From Clostridia bacterium (GTDB lineage Bacteria > Bacillota > Clostridia > Christensenellales > CAG-917): a stretch of DNA of 36,733 bases. The notes below the pieces were generated by a model that saw only the letters and a program-made list of their open reading frames with translations, was not told the origin of the DNA and searched no databases. The DNA lies in the NCBI GenBank assembly GCA_024405515.1, contig JAKSOR010000011.1:1-36733 (forward strand), read 5' to 3'. Of this stretch, positions 24,337-32,944 are shown piece by piece; the first letter of the stretch is position 1; every line of letters begins with the position of its first letter. The translations under genes and the position numbers were made by a program.

Positions 24337-26085
24337 ATGCAAAAACAGAAAATGGTAGTTAGTGAAGCAATTTGCGAAACACTAGTTAAAGAAGGCATTG
24401 ATCATGTATCCGGTATTGTAGGTTCAGCTTACATGGATTTACTTGATTTATTCCCAGCAGCAGGCATCAGATTCATCCCAGTTCGTCATGAACAGGGTGC
24501 AGCACATATGGAAGATGCATATGCAAGAATCACAGGTAAAGCCGGTGTTGTTATCGGACAGAATGGTCCTGGTATCACAAACATGGTTACATCAGTTGCA
24601 GCAGCAAACATGGGACACACACCAATGATCGTTATTTCTCCATCAGCCGGAACAAAATCAGTTGGCTGGGACGGATTCCAGGAATGTGACCAGGTTGCAG
24701 TATTCAAAGCAATCACAAAAGCAACAATCAGAATACCTCATCCATCAAGAGCAGCAGACTGCACAAGAACAGCATTCCGTATGGCATATGCTTTAAGAGG
24801 ACCAGTTCTTCTCGATGTACCAAGAGATTATTTCTATGGCGAATGTGAAGATTATATCCTTGAGCCTCATCAGTACAGAGTTGATGACCGTGGCTGCGGT
24901 TCACCAGCATCACTTGAAAAAGCAGCAACACTTCTTGCAGCAGCAAAGAAACCTGTTATCGTAGCAGGACGTGGTGTCGTTGACACAGAATGTCAGGATA
25001 TCGTTGCAGAAATCGCAAAACTCTTAACAGCTCCAGTTGCATGTACATACTTACACAACGATGCATTCCCAGCAAACAACCAGTTCTGGGCAGGCCCAAT
25101 CGGTTACATGGGATCAAAAGCAGCTATGAAACTCATGGCAGAAGCAGACGTTGTATTAGCAGTAGGAACAAGATTATCAGTATTCGGAACACTTCCGCAG
25201 TATGATATTGATTACTTCCCAGAAACAGCTAAGATCATCCAGATTGATATCAATCCTCTTAACATTGCACGTACTCATCCGATTGAATGTGGTATTATCG
25301 GCGATGCAAAAGCAGCTTCAATTGAAATCCTTAAATTATTAAAGGCAAAATGCGGAGACAGAAAGATTGACGAAGCAAGACTTGCTCATATCCAGGAAGA
25401 AAAAGCAGCATTCGCAAAAGAAATTGTTGACCTTGCTATGGAACCAACAAATATCAAAGACAGAGAGTGCATGAACCCAAGAAGAGCTCTTCTCGAGATC
25501 TCCAAGGCTATCCCAGAAGGCACAATCGTATGTACAGATATCGGTAACGTTGCATCAACAGCAAACAGCTACTTCAATTTCAATGCAGGTAAGAAACACA
25601 TCGCAGCTCTTACATTCGGTAACACAGGATTCTCATATCCAGCAGGTCTCGGTGCAAAACTCGCATCTCCAGAGTCTGTAGTTATCAACATCGTCGGCGA
25701 CGGCGCATGGGGCATGAGCTTACACGAAGTTTCAACAGCAGTTCAGGAAAATATCCCGACAATCTGCTGCGTATTCCACAACACAGCATGGTGCGCAGAG
25801 AAGAAGAACCAGATCGACTTCTACAACAACCGTTTCATCGGTGTAGACATCGAAGCTCCGAACTTTGCAGCAGTAGCAGAATCAATGGGTGCTCTTGGTA
25901 TCAACGTTTCCAAACCGGAAGATGTTGCACCAGCAATCAAGAAAGCAATTGCAGCTAATAAACCAGCAGTTATTGAATTCGAAGTTGACGGAACACAGCT
26001 TGCACCTCCGTTCAGACGTGATGCATTAAGCTTACCAGTAAGACACTTAGACAAATATAAACACCTTGACTATCGTAACTGGTAA
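24337..26085 (+). CDS. xsc: Sulfoacetaldehyde acetyltransferase Xsc
   Basis: 582 residues, the usual Xsc length. ThDP enzyme: catalytic Glu in [16 protein letters not shown] (E52) and the cofactor motif from [11 protein letters not shown] (G454). Features specific to Xsc rather than acetolactate synthase are [44 protein letters not shown] and [20 protein letters not shown]. It converts sulfoacetaldehyde and phosphate to acetyl phosphate and sulfite. Sulfite would go to AsrABC encoded 5 kb away and acetyl phosphate to ATP. Xsc is the key enzyme of taurine, isethionate and sulfolactate degradation. Strong AGGAGG and heavily biased codons (GCA, ACA, GTT) suggest high expression. Confidence 0.9.
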   Translation: MQKQKMVVSEAICETLVKEGIDHVSGIVGSAYMDLLDLFPAAGIRFIPVRHEQGAAHMEDAYARITGKAGVVIGQNGPGITNMVTSVAAANMGHTPMIVISPSAGTKSVGWDGFQECDQVAVFKAITKATIRIPHPSRAADCTRTAFRMAYALRGPVLLDVPRDYFYGECEDYILEPHQYRVDDRGCGSPASLEKAATLLAAAKKPVIVAGRGVVDTECQDIVAEIAKLLTAPVACTYLHNDAFPANNQFWAGPIGYMGSKAAMKLMAEADVVLAVGTRLSVFGTLPQYDIDYFPETAKIIQIDINPLNIARTHPIECGIIGDAKAASIEILKLLKAKCGDRKIDEARLAHIQEEKAAFAKEIVDLAMEPTNIKDRECMNPRRALLEISKAIPEGTIVCTDIGNVASTANSYFNFNAGKKHIAALTFGNTGFSYPAGLGAKLASPESVVINIVGDGAWGMSLHEVSTAVQENIPTICCVFHNTAWCAEKKNQIDFYNNRFIGVDIEAPNFAAVAESMGALGINVSKPEDVAPAIKKAIAANKPAVIEFEVDGTQLAPPFRRDALSLPVRHLDKYKHLDYRNW

Positions 26086-26109
26086 TTTTACAGATAAAAA
26101 CTAAGTATG

Positions 26110-26133
26110 CCCGCTGCCTTTTAGGCAGCAGGG
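26110..26133 (+). other. Intercistronic hairpin after xsc, no T-tract
   Basis: CCC-G-CTGCCT (26110-26119) pairs with AGGCAG-C-(A)-GGG (26123-26133), ten base pairs with one bulged A. No run of T follows, so it is more likely an RNA-processing or stabilising stem, or a leaky terminator, than a full terminator. Confidence 0.6.
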
Positions 26134-26188
26134 TATTAACCGTAATTAAAAAATAAAAACAAATCAAAAAGTTATAAAGGAGAAAATT

Positions 26189-27835
26189 ATGGCTAAATTA
26201 AACGGTGGACAACTCATTCAGAGAGTTTTCGAGAAAGAAGGAGTTAAATATATTTTCGGTCTTCCAGGCGGACACATCTACCCAATGATCGAAGCATGTA
26301 ACGATGTCGGCATCAAATTCATCAGCTGCCGTCACGAAATGGATGCAGCTTTCATGGCAGAAGGCTGGGCATTAACAACAGGTGAGGTTGGTGTATGTAC
26401 AGGTACAGCAGGTCCTGGAACAACAAACCTCGTAACAGGTGTTGCAAATGCAGCATGTAACCAGGTTCCACTCCTCTGTGTCGGTGGTAAGGCAAGAGTT
26501 TCCGAATATGAAAGAAACGAACTTCAGGATTTCGACACAATGGCACTCTTCAGAGATATGTGTAAACACACAAAACAGATCCCAGACGGCATGAGAATCG
26601 CAGAATACTTCGGAAGAGGTATTGCAGAAGCTATGAACGATCAGCCGGGTCCAGTATATCTTGAAGTTCCAAGAGACAAGATGGAAGCTCAGGATTACGA
26701 TGAAGACAAAGTTGATTTCCAGAACACATGGAGACATACAGGCAAATCTGCAGGTAATGCAGCAGATATTGCAAAAGCAGTTGAACTCATCAATGCAGCT
26801 GAAAGACCTATCCTTATCGCAGGTTCAGGCGCATTCTGGTCAGGTGCAGCAGCAGAATTAACACAGTTCATCGAAAAGATTGACTGCCCGATCTTCACAA
26901 GAAACGCAGGCCGTGGTATCGTTCCGGATACACATCCACTTGCAATGTGCATCGGTTCAAGCAAACACCCACTCTGCGCAGCAGCTATCCAGGGTTCAGA
27001 CCTTATCATCATCCTCGGAACAAGAACAGGTTACACTCTTCCAAAGAATTCATTCCCGAAGGGCGCTCCAATTCTCCGTATTGATATTGATGCAGCAGGT
27101 ATTTCTGACCAGCTTGATATCAAGGCAGGTATCGTCGGTGATGCAAAAGAAGTATTAAAACAGTTAATTCCAGCAGTTAAAGAAGCAAAACACACAGAAT
27201 GGGTTGCAGAATTAAAGGGCAGCTTACAGATGATGATGGGATTCATGGGCCAGTCATTCACATCAGACCAGGTTCCAATTCACCCACTCCGTCTCTGTGC
27301 AGATTTAAGAAAGTTCATCGACAAAGATACAGTTCTTGTTATTGACGGCGGTGATACAGCTTCATGGGGTAACATGACTCTTCCAGCAATGGGACCAGGA
27401 CAGTTACTCACAATCGCAAACGGAAGTTTCGGACCTCTCGGTGTCGGTGTTCCATATGCTATCGCAGCAAAACTTGCTCACCCAGAAAAGAAGGTTATCC
27501 TCTTAGTTGGTGACGGTGCATTCGGATACGGCGCACTTGAATATGATACATGTCTTAAATACGGTATCAATATCACAACAGTTATCTTAAACGACAGCTG
27601 CTGGGGTATGATTAAGAACTCCGAAGCAAAGAAAGCAGCTCCAGGAAAAGAATTCGTAGGACTCAATTTACGTCAGTCAGTACGTTATGACAAGGTTATC
27701 GAGGCTCTTGGCGGATACGGTGAATACGTAACAGAACCAAAGGATATCGTTCCTGCAATCCAGAGAGCTCTTGCTCAGGACAAACCATCAGTAGTTAACG
27801 TAATTACAGACACAAAGATTGCTTTCGCATTCTAA
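26189..27835 (+). CDS. ThDP-dependent enzyme (acetolactate synthase / 2-hydroxyacyl-CoA lyase-like)
   Basis: 548 residues. Single-chain ThDP enzyme with all three domains: catalytic Glu in CRHEMDAAFMAEG (E50), GTAGPGTTNLVTGVANA, central domain (PILIAGSGAFWSGA) and GDGAFGYGALEYDTCL with ND for the cofactor (G441). The ending NDSCWGMIK is closer to 2-hydroxyacyl-CoA lyase/oxalyl-CoA decarboxylase than to biosynthetic acetolactate synthase. The substrate is unknown. Sitting between xsc and an NAD-dependent dehydrogenase, it could make sulfoacetaldehyde by decarboxylating sulfopyruvate or by cleaving 3-sulfolactyl-CoA. Not a sequence match to two-subunit ComDE. Strong expression signals like xsc. 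Confidence 0.8.
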   Translation: MAKLNGGQLIQRVFEKEGVKYIFGLPGGHIYPMIEACNDVGIKFISCRHEMDAAFMAEGWALTTGEVGVCTGTAGPGTTNLVTGVANAACNQVPLLCVGGKARVSEYERNELQDFDTMALFRDMCKHTKQIPDGMRIAEYFGRGIAEAMNDQPGPVYLEVPRDKMEAQDYDEDKVDFQNTWRHTGKSAGNAADIAKAVELINAAERPILIAGSGAFWSGAAAELTQFIEKIDCPIFTRNAGRGIVPDTHPLAMCIGSSKHPLCAAAIQGSDLIIILGTRTGYTLPKNSFPKGAPILRIDIDAAGISDQLDIKAGIVGDAKEVLKQLIPAVKEAKHTEWVAELKGSLQMMMGFMGQSFTSDQVPIHPLRLCADLRKFIDKDTVLVIDGGDTASWGNMTLPAMGPGQLLTIANGSFGPLGVGVPYAIAAKLAHPEKKVILLVGDGAFGYGALEYDTCLKYGINITTVILNDSCWGMIKNSEAKKAAPGKEFVGLNLRQSVRYDKVIEALGGYGEYVTEPKDIVPAIQRALAQDKPSVVNVITDTKIAFAF

Positions 27836-27843
27836 TTAATTAT

Positions 27844-27869
27844 AGGCGGCTTACTTTTGTAGGCCGCCT
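27844..27869 (+). other. Intercistronic hairpin after the second ThDP gene, no T-tract
   Basis: AGGCGGC (27844-27850) pairs with GCCGCCT (27863-27869); TTAC/GTAG extends the stem inward around TTTT. No T-tract follows, like the stem after xsc. Confidence 0.6.
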
Positions 27870-27946
27870 TGATAAACTAAAATAGAAAGATCCTTATGTC
27901 TCCGGCACGTACGCGCACGGAGATTTTGACTAGAAAAGGAGTATAT

Positions 27947-28951
27947 ATGAGAGAATTCAAAAAAATAGTTGTCGTCGGTGCAGGTACAATGGGCCACGGC
28001 ATTGCTCAGACTTTTGCATCATACGGATATGACACTGTCTGTATCGATACATTTGAAAAATCAATCGCAACAGCAAAAGTTTTAGTTCCGGCAAATGTCA
28101 ACATTATGCTTGAGAATGGTTTCATTACTCAGGAACAGGCAGATAACACAACAAAATATTTAAGATATTCTTCTGATTATGCAGATGCCAAAGATGCAGA
28201 TCTCTGTATCGAAGCAGTACCTGAAGTAAAAGAAATCAAGGCAGGAGTATATGAGAACTTAGATAAAGTTGTCCGTCCTGACACAATCATTTCAAGTACA
28301 ACTTCAGCAGCAAATATCTTTGCATGGGCAAAAAAGGTATCTCATCCGGAAAGACTTATCATTACACACTTCAACAACCCGTCACATATCGTACCGTTAG
28401 TTGAAATTGTTGTAGGACCAAAGACTTCTGAAGAAAATGTAAAAGATATCAGAGCATTAATCGAAAAAATCGGCAGAAAACCGGCAGTATTAAACAAGTA
28501 CGTTCCTGGATTTATCGTAAACCGTTTAACAGCAGCTCTCTTAAGAGAAGCAAGTTATATGGTAGACAAAGGCTGGGTATCAATGGAAGACGTTGATACA
28601 GCTTTCAGCTGCAACCAGGCACTTAAAGCACCATTCGAAGGACCAATCGAACTTATGGACTATATCGGATGGGATGTTGCAAAACATGTAGGAACATTAT
28701 TATATCCGTTCTTAAGCAGAAGCATGAGACCAAGCAAGCTTGCAAAACAGATGGTTAAAGAAAACAGACTTGGTGTCAAGACAGGAGTCGGCGTAAAGAA
28801 TTACGCAGGAAAGACCAGAGCTGATTTACAGGCAAAACGTAACGACGGTGTTATGAGAGTCTTAAAAGCTACTGAGGATATAGTAGAAAGCAAAGCTGGA
28901 GACAAATATTACAAAATTGGCGAAATCGAAGGACCGAAGCAGGATAAGTAA
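27947..28951 (+). CDS. 3-hydroxyacyl-CoA dehydrogenase family NAD enzyme
   Basis: 334 residues. Rossmann motif VVVGAGTMGHGIAQTFASYGYD; the catalytic His and Glu region reads ITHFNNPSHIVPLVEIV, where the canonical sequence is HFFNPVPVMKLVEI, so the substrate loop differs; KYVPGFIVNRLTAAL begins the C-terminal 3HCDH domain. The nearest families are 3-hydroxybutyryl-CoA dehydrogenases and L-gulonate-type 3-hydroxyacid dehydrogenases. Start at ATG 27947 because AAAAGGAGT precedes it; the in-frame ATG 51 bp earlier has no site. In this operon it could oxidise a 2- or 3-hydroxy sulfonate. Function is unproven. Confidence 0.83.
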   Translation: MREFKKIVVVGAGTMGHGIAQTFASYGYDTVCIDTFEKSIATAKVLVPANVNIMLENGFITQEQADNTTKYLRYSSDYADAKDADLCIEAVPEVKEIKAGVYENLDKVVRPDTIISSTTSAANIFAWAKKVSHPERLIITHFNNPSHIVPLVEIVVGPKTSEENVKDIRALIEKIGRKPAVLNKYVPGFIVNRLTAALLREASYMVDKGWVSMEDVDTAFSCNQALKAPFEGPIELMDYIGWDVAKHVGTLLYPFLSRSMRPSKLAKQMVKENRLGVKTGVGVKNYAGKTRADLQAKRNDGVMRVLKATEDIVESKAGDKYYKIGEIEGPKQDK

Positions 28952-28977
28952 TAAACTTAGTTTTGTATAAATCAACG

Positions 28978-29007
28978 GGTATCCGCTCCTTAAGCGGAGC
29001 GGATATC
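28978..29007 (+). other. Intercistronic hairpin after the dehydrogenase gene, no T-tract
   Basis: GGTATCCGCTCC (28978-28989) pairs with GGAGCGGATATC (28996-29007), 12 base pairs with one G-T, loop of 6. No T-tract, third such stem in this operon. Confidence 0.6.
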
Positions 29008-29063
29008 TTAAGATATAAAATCGAAAATATAGTCATTCTGACTTAAATATAAAGGGAAAAATT

Positions 29064-29414
29064 ATGGTTACAAGAAAGAAATTATTAAAGCTCGCACTCA
29101 TTTTCGCAATTCTCTGTGCAGTATTCTTTGTTCTCAACTACTTCTGCTATCACTATACAGATGACGCCAACTCAGACGTTCCGGGAGAAGGAAGATTCTT
29201 CTTCACATCCTATCATGAAGACTGCAGAAAACCATTCGTCACAGATCTTCTCGGACAGATGGGTTGTTTCTGGCTCTTCTCAGCAATTACATCACTTATC
29301 TGTGCCTTTGTTATAACAGACGGCAAGAAAAAAGAAGATGAAAAAGAGAAGTTTATAGCTGAAGAACCTGCAGATGCTATTGCAGCTCCTGCAGAAGAAA
29401 GCGCTGAAGAATAA
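29064..29414 (+). CDS. Small two-helix membrane protein with acidic tail
   Basis: 116 residues: helices at about 8-27 and 65-84, with a short outside loop (YTDDANSDVPGEGRFFF...) and a Lys/Glu-rich then Ala/Glu-rich cytoplasmic tail. No family recognised. Member of the putative gltS-xsc operon, 12 bp before the hydrolase gene. Confidence 0.65.
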   Translation: MVTRKKLLKLALIFAILCAVFFVLNYFCYHYTDDANSDVPGEGRFFFTSYHEDCRKPFVTDLLGQMGCFWLFSAITSLICAFVITDGKKKEDEKEKFIAEEPADAIAAPAEESAEE

Positions 29415-29426
29415 GGGAGGAAGATT

Positions 29427-30410
29427 ATGGGAAGCATTTTAGCAGTCAATGTTGGTGCAATTGTCGGCGGAATCGTCGGCGGAATTGTCGGAATTTTCCT
29501 TCTTTTAGTACTTCTCAGCTTTGTTTTATTTAACGTCTTATTCTCAAGACCGAGAAAATACAAAGTAAACGGAATTACAAGAAAAATGATGGGTCCTCAG
29601 CTCGACAGACTCAATGCCTTCATTGCTGAGAACAGGGCTGAACTTGAAAAGAGAGAATGTGAACAGATCCAGGTCACATCTGATGACGGATTAAAGTTCA
29701 ACGGATATTTCTATTCTTGCGGACAGCCTACAGATAAATGTGTTATTTTATCCCACGGATTCAAATCAAACTGTTACAACACATATTCACCTCAGGCACT
29801 TTTCTATCTTGATAACGGATTTGATGTCATGATGATGAACCACAGAGGTCATGAACTCAGTGAAGGTGCATATTCATCATTCAGTATCAAAGAAGGTCAC
29901 GACTTACTTAAGTGGGTCGAAGCCATGGAAAAGAAGAACCCGAATTATAAGATTATGCTTCACGGAAACTCAATGGGAGCAACAAGCGTTTTAATCGCTT
30001 CTAAGTATGTTCCTGAGTCAGTTAAATGTATAATCGGAGACTGCGGTTTCACATCAGCAAAGGATGAACTTTATGTTCAGATGACAACAATGTTCAAACT
30101 TCCTAAATTCTTAGCAAAGATTTTATTAGGAATTATCTCATTCTTCTGTAAGACAGTCGGTAAATTCGATCTCAATGCAGAGGGTGGTAAGGATGCAGTT
30201 AAGGAATCCAAAGTTCCTATCATGTTTGTACATGGTACAAATGATGCAACTGTACCTGTTGCACAGGGTAAGGCAAACTATGAAGCATGCTGCAATCCTA
30301 ATAAGAAATGGCTTGCATACGAAGGTGCAGGACATGGTCAGAGTTATCTTGAGTATAAAGAAGAGTATGGTAAAGAAATGCTCGACTTTGCTAACACATA
30401 TTTAAAATAA
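29427..30410 (+). CDS. Membrane-anchored alpha/beta hydrolase
   Basis: 327 residues. An N-terminal transmembrane helix (about 10-38) is followed by an alpha/beta hydrolase with the nucleophile elbow HGNSMGATS, a histidine-containing oxyanion segment SHGFKSN, an acid near VHGTNDATVP and the final catalytic His in GAGHGQSY. This is the lipase-like/BD-FAE branch common in Firmicutes; the substrate is unknown. Could hydrolyse an ester or amide form of the transported substrate, but nothing in the sequence says so. Good GGGAGGAAG before the ATG. Confidence 0.82.
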   Translation: MGSILAVNVGAIVGGIVGGIVGIFLLLVLLSFVLFNVLFSRPRKYKVNGITRKMMGPQLDRLNAFIAENRAELEKRECEQIQVTSDDGLKFNGYFYSCGQPTDKCVILSHGFKSNCYNTYSPQALFYLDNGFDVMMMNHRGHELSEGAYSSFSIKEGHDLLKWVEAMEKKNPNYKIMLHGNSMGATSVLIASKYVPESVKCIIGDCGFTSAKDELYVQMTTMFKLPKFLAKILLGIISFFCKTVGKFDLNAEGGKDAVKESKVPIMFVHGTNDATVPVAQGKANYEACCNPNKKWLAYEGAGHGQSYLEYKEEYGKEMLDFANTYLK

Positions 30411-30449
30411 TAACAAAATAGAACAAATCCTCATTAAAGGAGAAAAAAC

Positions 30450-32057
30450 ATGGGTTTATTCGGAAAGAAAAATGTAAACGCAGGACCTAAGGAATTAACA
30501 ACAAAGGGATTACTTTCATACTGTTTCGCTTTGTTCGGATTCCAGATGATAGTAGGTCTTCTTCAGACATACCAGGCTCAGTTCTTTAACAAGTTTATGG
30601 GTCTTGACTTCCTGTTCATAGGAATTATCTTGGGTGTTTGTAAAATAGCATCAGCTTTCATCGATCCGCTTATTGGTCAGATGATTGATAAAACAAACAC
30701 AAAGATTGGTAAGTTAAAACCATATATCTGGGCTTCAATCCCTCCGCTTATCATCTTAACAGTTGTTATATTCACTCCATGGCCGGGCTTAAATGAAGCA
30801 AGTTTGGCAGCCAAATATGCATACGTTGTAATCACATTCTTCTTATGGTGTGTAGCTATGTCCCTCGGTGATATTCCTTCACAGGCTATGGGTTCAGTTC
30901 TCACAACAGTAGAAAGTGAAAGAACAAATGCAATCTCACTCGGAAACACATTTAAGACAGTAGGTCTTGTATTCCCGGCAGCAATTATGCCTCTTTGTTC
31001 ACTTATGGTACCTGAAGGAGCTAACGGCTTTGGCGGTAACTTCAGTGAAATGGAATACTTAGTCGGCGGTATTGTTACTGTTCTTCTTGGCTGTGTATTA
31101 TTTGCACTTACAGCAATCAACAACCAGGAAAAAGTTCCGTATCATGCAGAAAAGATAACAATAAAGCAGATGTTCAAGGGAATGAAGGAGAACAAATACC
31201 TCCTTATCGCATTCTTAACATACATCATCGGTTTCGGAAGAATGGGCGCTGTTGCTATTGCAACACAGACAGCAGGTGCTCTCCTCGGACAGGAAACACA
31301 GTCAATGTTCGTCGGACTCTCAACAGCTATCGGTGGTATGGTATCAATGCTTATCACTCCTATGATTGTAAAGAAGTTCAATATCAAACGCGGCTTCATC
31401 GGAATGAGCATCTTCCACTTTGTTGTTTCAGGTCTTACAATGCTCGTTGCATGGAAGATTGGCTTCAGCGGACATGACGGATGGCAGATCTGGGTTATCT
31501 ACCTCTTACTCTTCTTCAGAGGATTAGGATGCGGCGCATACTACGTAATGCCGGCTCTTATGATCGCAGATGCTGTTGACTTCTCAGAATGGAAACTCGG
31601 AAGAAGATCAGACGGTATTGCATGGTCTGTTAACTCACTCGCAATCAAGATCACTATGGCTCTCTGTACAATTGTCGGATACGCATTAATTTCTGTATCC
31701 GGATACACAACAGATTTCACAGTAACACAGGAAGGAGCATTCACAACTCAGATGTGGGTATTCTTCGCATTCTGCGGATTCCCGGGAATCTTCTATCTCT
31801 TATCTGCAATCCCGATGTTCTTCTGGGATTTAACAGGAAAGAAGAAAGAAACTATGCAGGCAGAACTCAAATTAAAGTGGGCTGCTGAAAAGGGAGAACT
31901 TCCGGAAGAAACAGCTGAAACAGCTGAAGAAATTTCAGAAGATGCAGCAGCAGATGATACAGCAGCAGTTTTTGAAGAAGTAGCAGAAGCACCTGCAGAA
32001 GATGCAGCTGAAGAACCGGCAGCAGATGCAGCAACCGAAGAAAAAACGGAAGAATAA
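30450..32057 (+). CDS. GPH-family (MFS) cation symporter
   Basis: 535 residues: about twelve transmembrane helices, with the GPH (glycoside-pentoside-hexuronide:cation symporter) hallmarks LGVCKIASAFIDPLIGQMIDKTNTKIGKLKPYIW and DAVDFSEWKLGRRSDGIAWSV. A long acidic tail (about 470-535), nearly all Glu, Ala, Asp and Thr, follows the last helix. GPH transporters import sugars, including sulfoquinovose (YihO) in enterobacteria; the substrate here is unknown. Last gene of the operon before a strong terminator. Confidence 0.85.
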   Translation: MGLFGKKNVNAGPKELTTKGLLSYCFALFGFQMIVGLLQTYQAQFFNKFMGLDFLFIGIILGVCKIASAFIDPLIGQMIDKTNTKIGKLKPYIWASIPPLIILTVVIFTPWPGLNEASLAAKYAYVVITFFLWCVAMSLGDIPSQAMGSVLTTVESERTNAISLGNTFKTVGLVFPAAIMPLCSLMVPEGANGFGGNFSEMEYLVGGIVTVLLGCVLFALTAINNQEKVPYHAEKITIKQMFKGMKENKYLLIAFLTYIIGFGRMGAVAIATQTAGALLGQETQSMFVGLSTAIGGMVSMLITPMIVKKFNIKRGFIGMSIFHFVVSGLTMLVAWKIGFSGHDGWQIWVIYLLLFFRGLGCGAYYVMPALMIADAVDFSEWKLGRRSDGIAWSVNSLAIKITMALCTIVGYALISVSGYTTDFTVTQEGAFTTQMWVFFAFCGFPGIFYLLSAIPMFFWDLTGKKKETMQAELKLKWAAEKGELPEETAETAEEISEDAAADDTAAVFEEVAEAPAEDAAEEPAADAATEEKTEE

Positions 32058-32079
32058 TAGTTCCTAAATTAAAACTCAC

Positions 32080-32106
32080 CGCACACCTTCGGGTGTGCGT
32101 TTGTTT
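32080..32106 (+). terminator. Terminator of the gltS-xsc operon
   Basis: CGCACACC (32080-32087) and GGTGTGCG (32092-32099) around the stable TTCG loop, then TTTGTTTT. First clear intrinsic terminator after 22612, so genes 22612-32057 may be one transcriptional unit. Confidence 0.9.
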
Positions 32107-32157
32107 TATATTACAGTTTGTATTATAATTATCCATATCACTTTTTAGGAGACGGAC

Positions 32158-32853
32158 ATGAAAGCTTTTTTTAATAAGGTGAGGGTACTTAATCTTGTAT
32201 CTCTTGCATTAAACATTGTAAATGTAATTTTGGTTACATATGCAATTGTCGGGTTCTTTGTTTATGATTTTTCAGGCACAAATATGCCGGTTGCAGGAGT
32301 AACATGTTTCAGATATTTTACCAACTTATCTAATATCCTCTGTGCTGTTATGAGTGCTATTGTATGTGTTTTTAATGTGAAGGCACTTGTTTCCGGAAAA
32401 AATGAGGAACCTAAATGGGCATCCATCTGCAAATTCTTATCCACAGTAGGGGTTTCGGTTACATTCTTGGTAGTTGTTTTCTTCCTCGGACCGACCCAGG
32501 GATATGACTTAATGTTCGCAGGCCCGTGCATCTATCTGCACTGCATCTGTCCGCTTCTTGCAATTATTTCCTATGCAGTATGTGAATTTAACAATAAGTT
32601 AAAGTTCGTTGAGACGCTGTACGGCATTATTCCGACAGTTCTTTACGGAATTGTATATTTTATTATGGTAATGATCCTCGGCCAGGAAAAGGGCGGCTGG
32701 GAGGATTTCTACGGCTTTGCCACAGTAATCCCGTGGTATGCAAGTATATTTATTATGCCGATTGCCACATATGTAATAGCCATAGGGCTTCATTTTCTGC
32801 AGGCAGGATTCAGAAAACTTATCAGCGGAAAAGAAAAACCGGCAGAAGAATAA
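32158..32853 (+). CDS. Polytopic membrane protein, Pr6Pr/FAR-17a-like
   Basis: 231 residues with about six transmembrane helices. The segment CFRYFTNLSNILCAVMSAI resembles the FTxxSN pattern of Pr6Pr/FAR-17a-type membrane proteins; the match is loose and no function follows. Short basic C-terminal tail ending KEKPAEE. Ribosome binding site AGGAG. It has its own terminator and is not obviously part of the xsc operon. Confidence 0.6.
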   Translation: MKAFFNKVRVLNLVSLALNIVNVILVTYAIVGFFVYDFSGTNMPVAGVTCFRYFTNLSNILCAVMSAIVCVFNVKALVSGKNEEPKWASICKFLSTVGVSVTFLVVVFFLGPTQGYDLMFAGPCIYLHCICPLLAIISYAVCEFNNKLKFVETLYGIIPTVLYGIVYFIMVMILGQEKGGWEDFYGFATVIPWYASIFIMPIATYVIAIGLHFLQAGFRKLISGKEKPAEE

Positions 32854-32883
32854 AACAGGTTTTATCTGAAAATAAATTGAACG

Positions 32884-32908
32884 ATGCACACTTTGGGGTG
32901 TGCATTTT
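32884..32908 (+). terminator. Terminator after the Pr6Pr-like gene
   Basis: ATGCACAC (32884-32891) and GTGTGCAT (32898-32905) around TTTGGG, then TTT. Confidence 0.78.
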
Positions 32909-32928
32909 CAGTGTGTGAATAAAATAAG

Positions 32929-32944
32929 TACTCCAAAAGGAGTA
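32929..32944. repeat. Short inverted repeat in AT-rich spacer
   Basis: TACTCC (32929-32934) / GGAGTA (32939-32944) around AAAA. The spacer 32909-33132 also carries TTGGCACAA near 32949 and again near 33112. No gene is seen in this stretch; the role of the repeats is unknown. Confidence 0.4.

Noticed and set aside
26189..27835. Second ThDP gene as ComDE sulfopyruvate decarboxylase or biosynthetic acetolactate synthase
   Set aside because: ComDE is split in two short chains, while this is one 548-residue protein; ALS lies usually next to ilvN/ilvC and its final motifs differ. Kept as a general ThDP enzyme.
22612..32057. Taurine-pyruvate aminotransferase, phosphotransacetylase or acetate kinase in the sulfonate region
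   Set aside because: None of these families is visible on either strand; they must lie elsewhere if the pathway runs from taurine to acetate.
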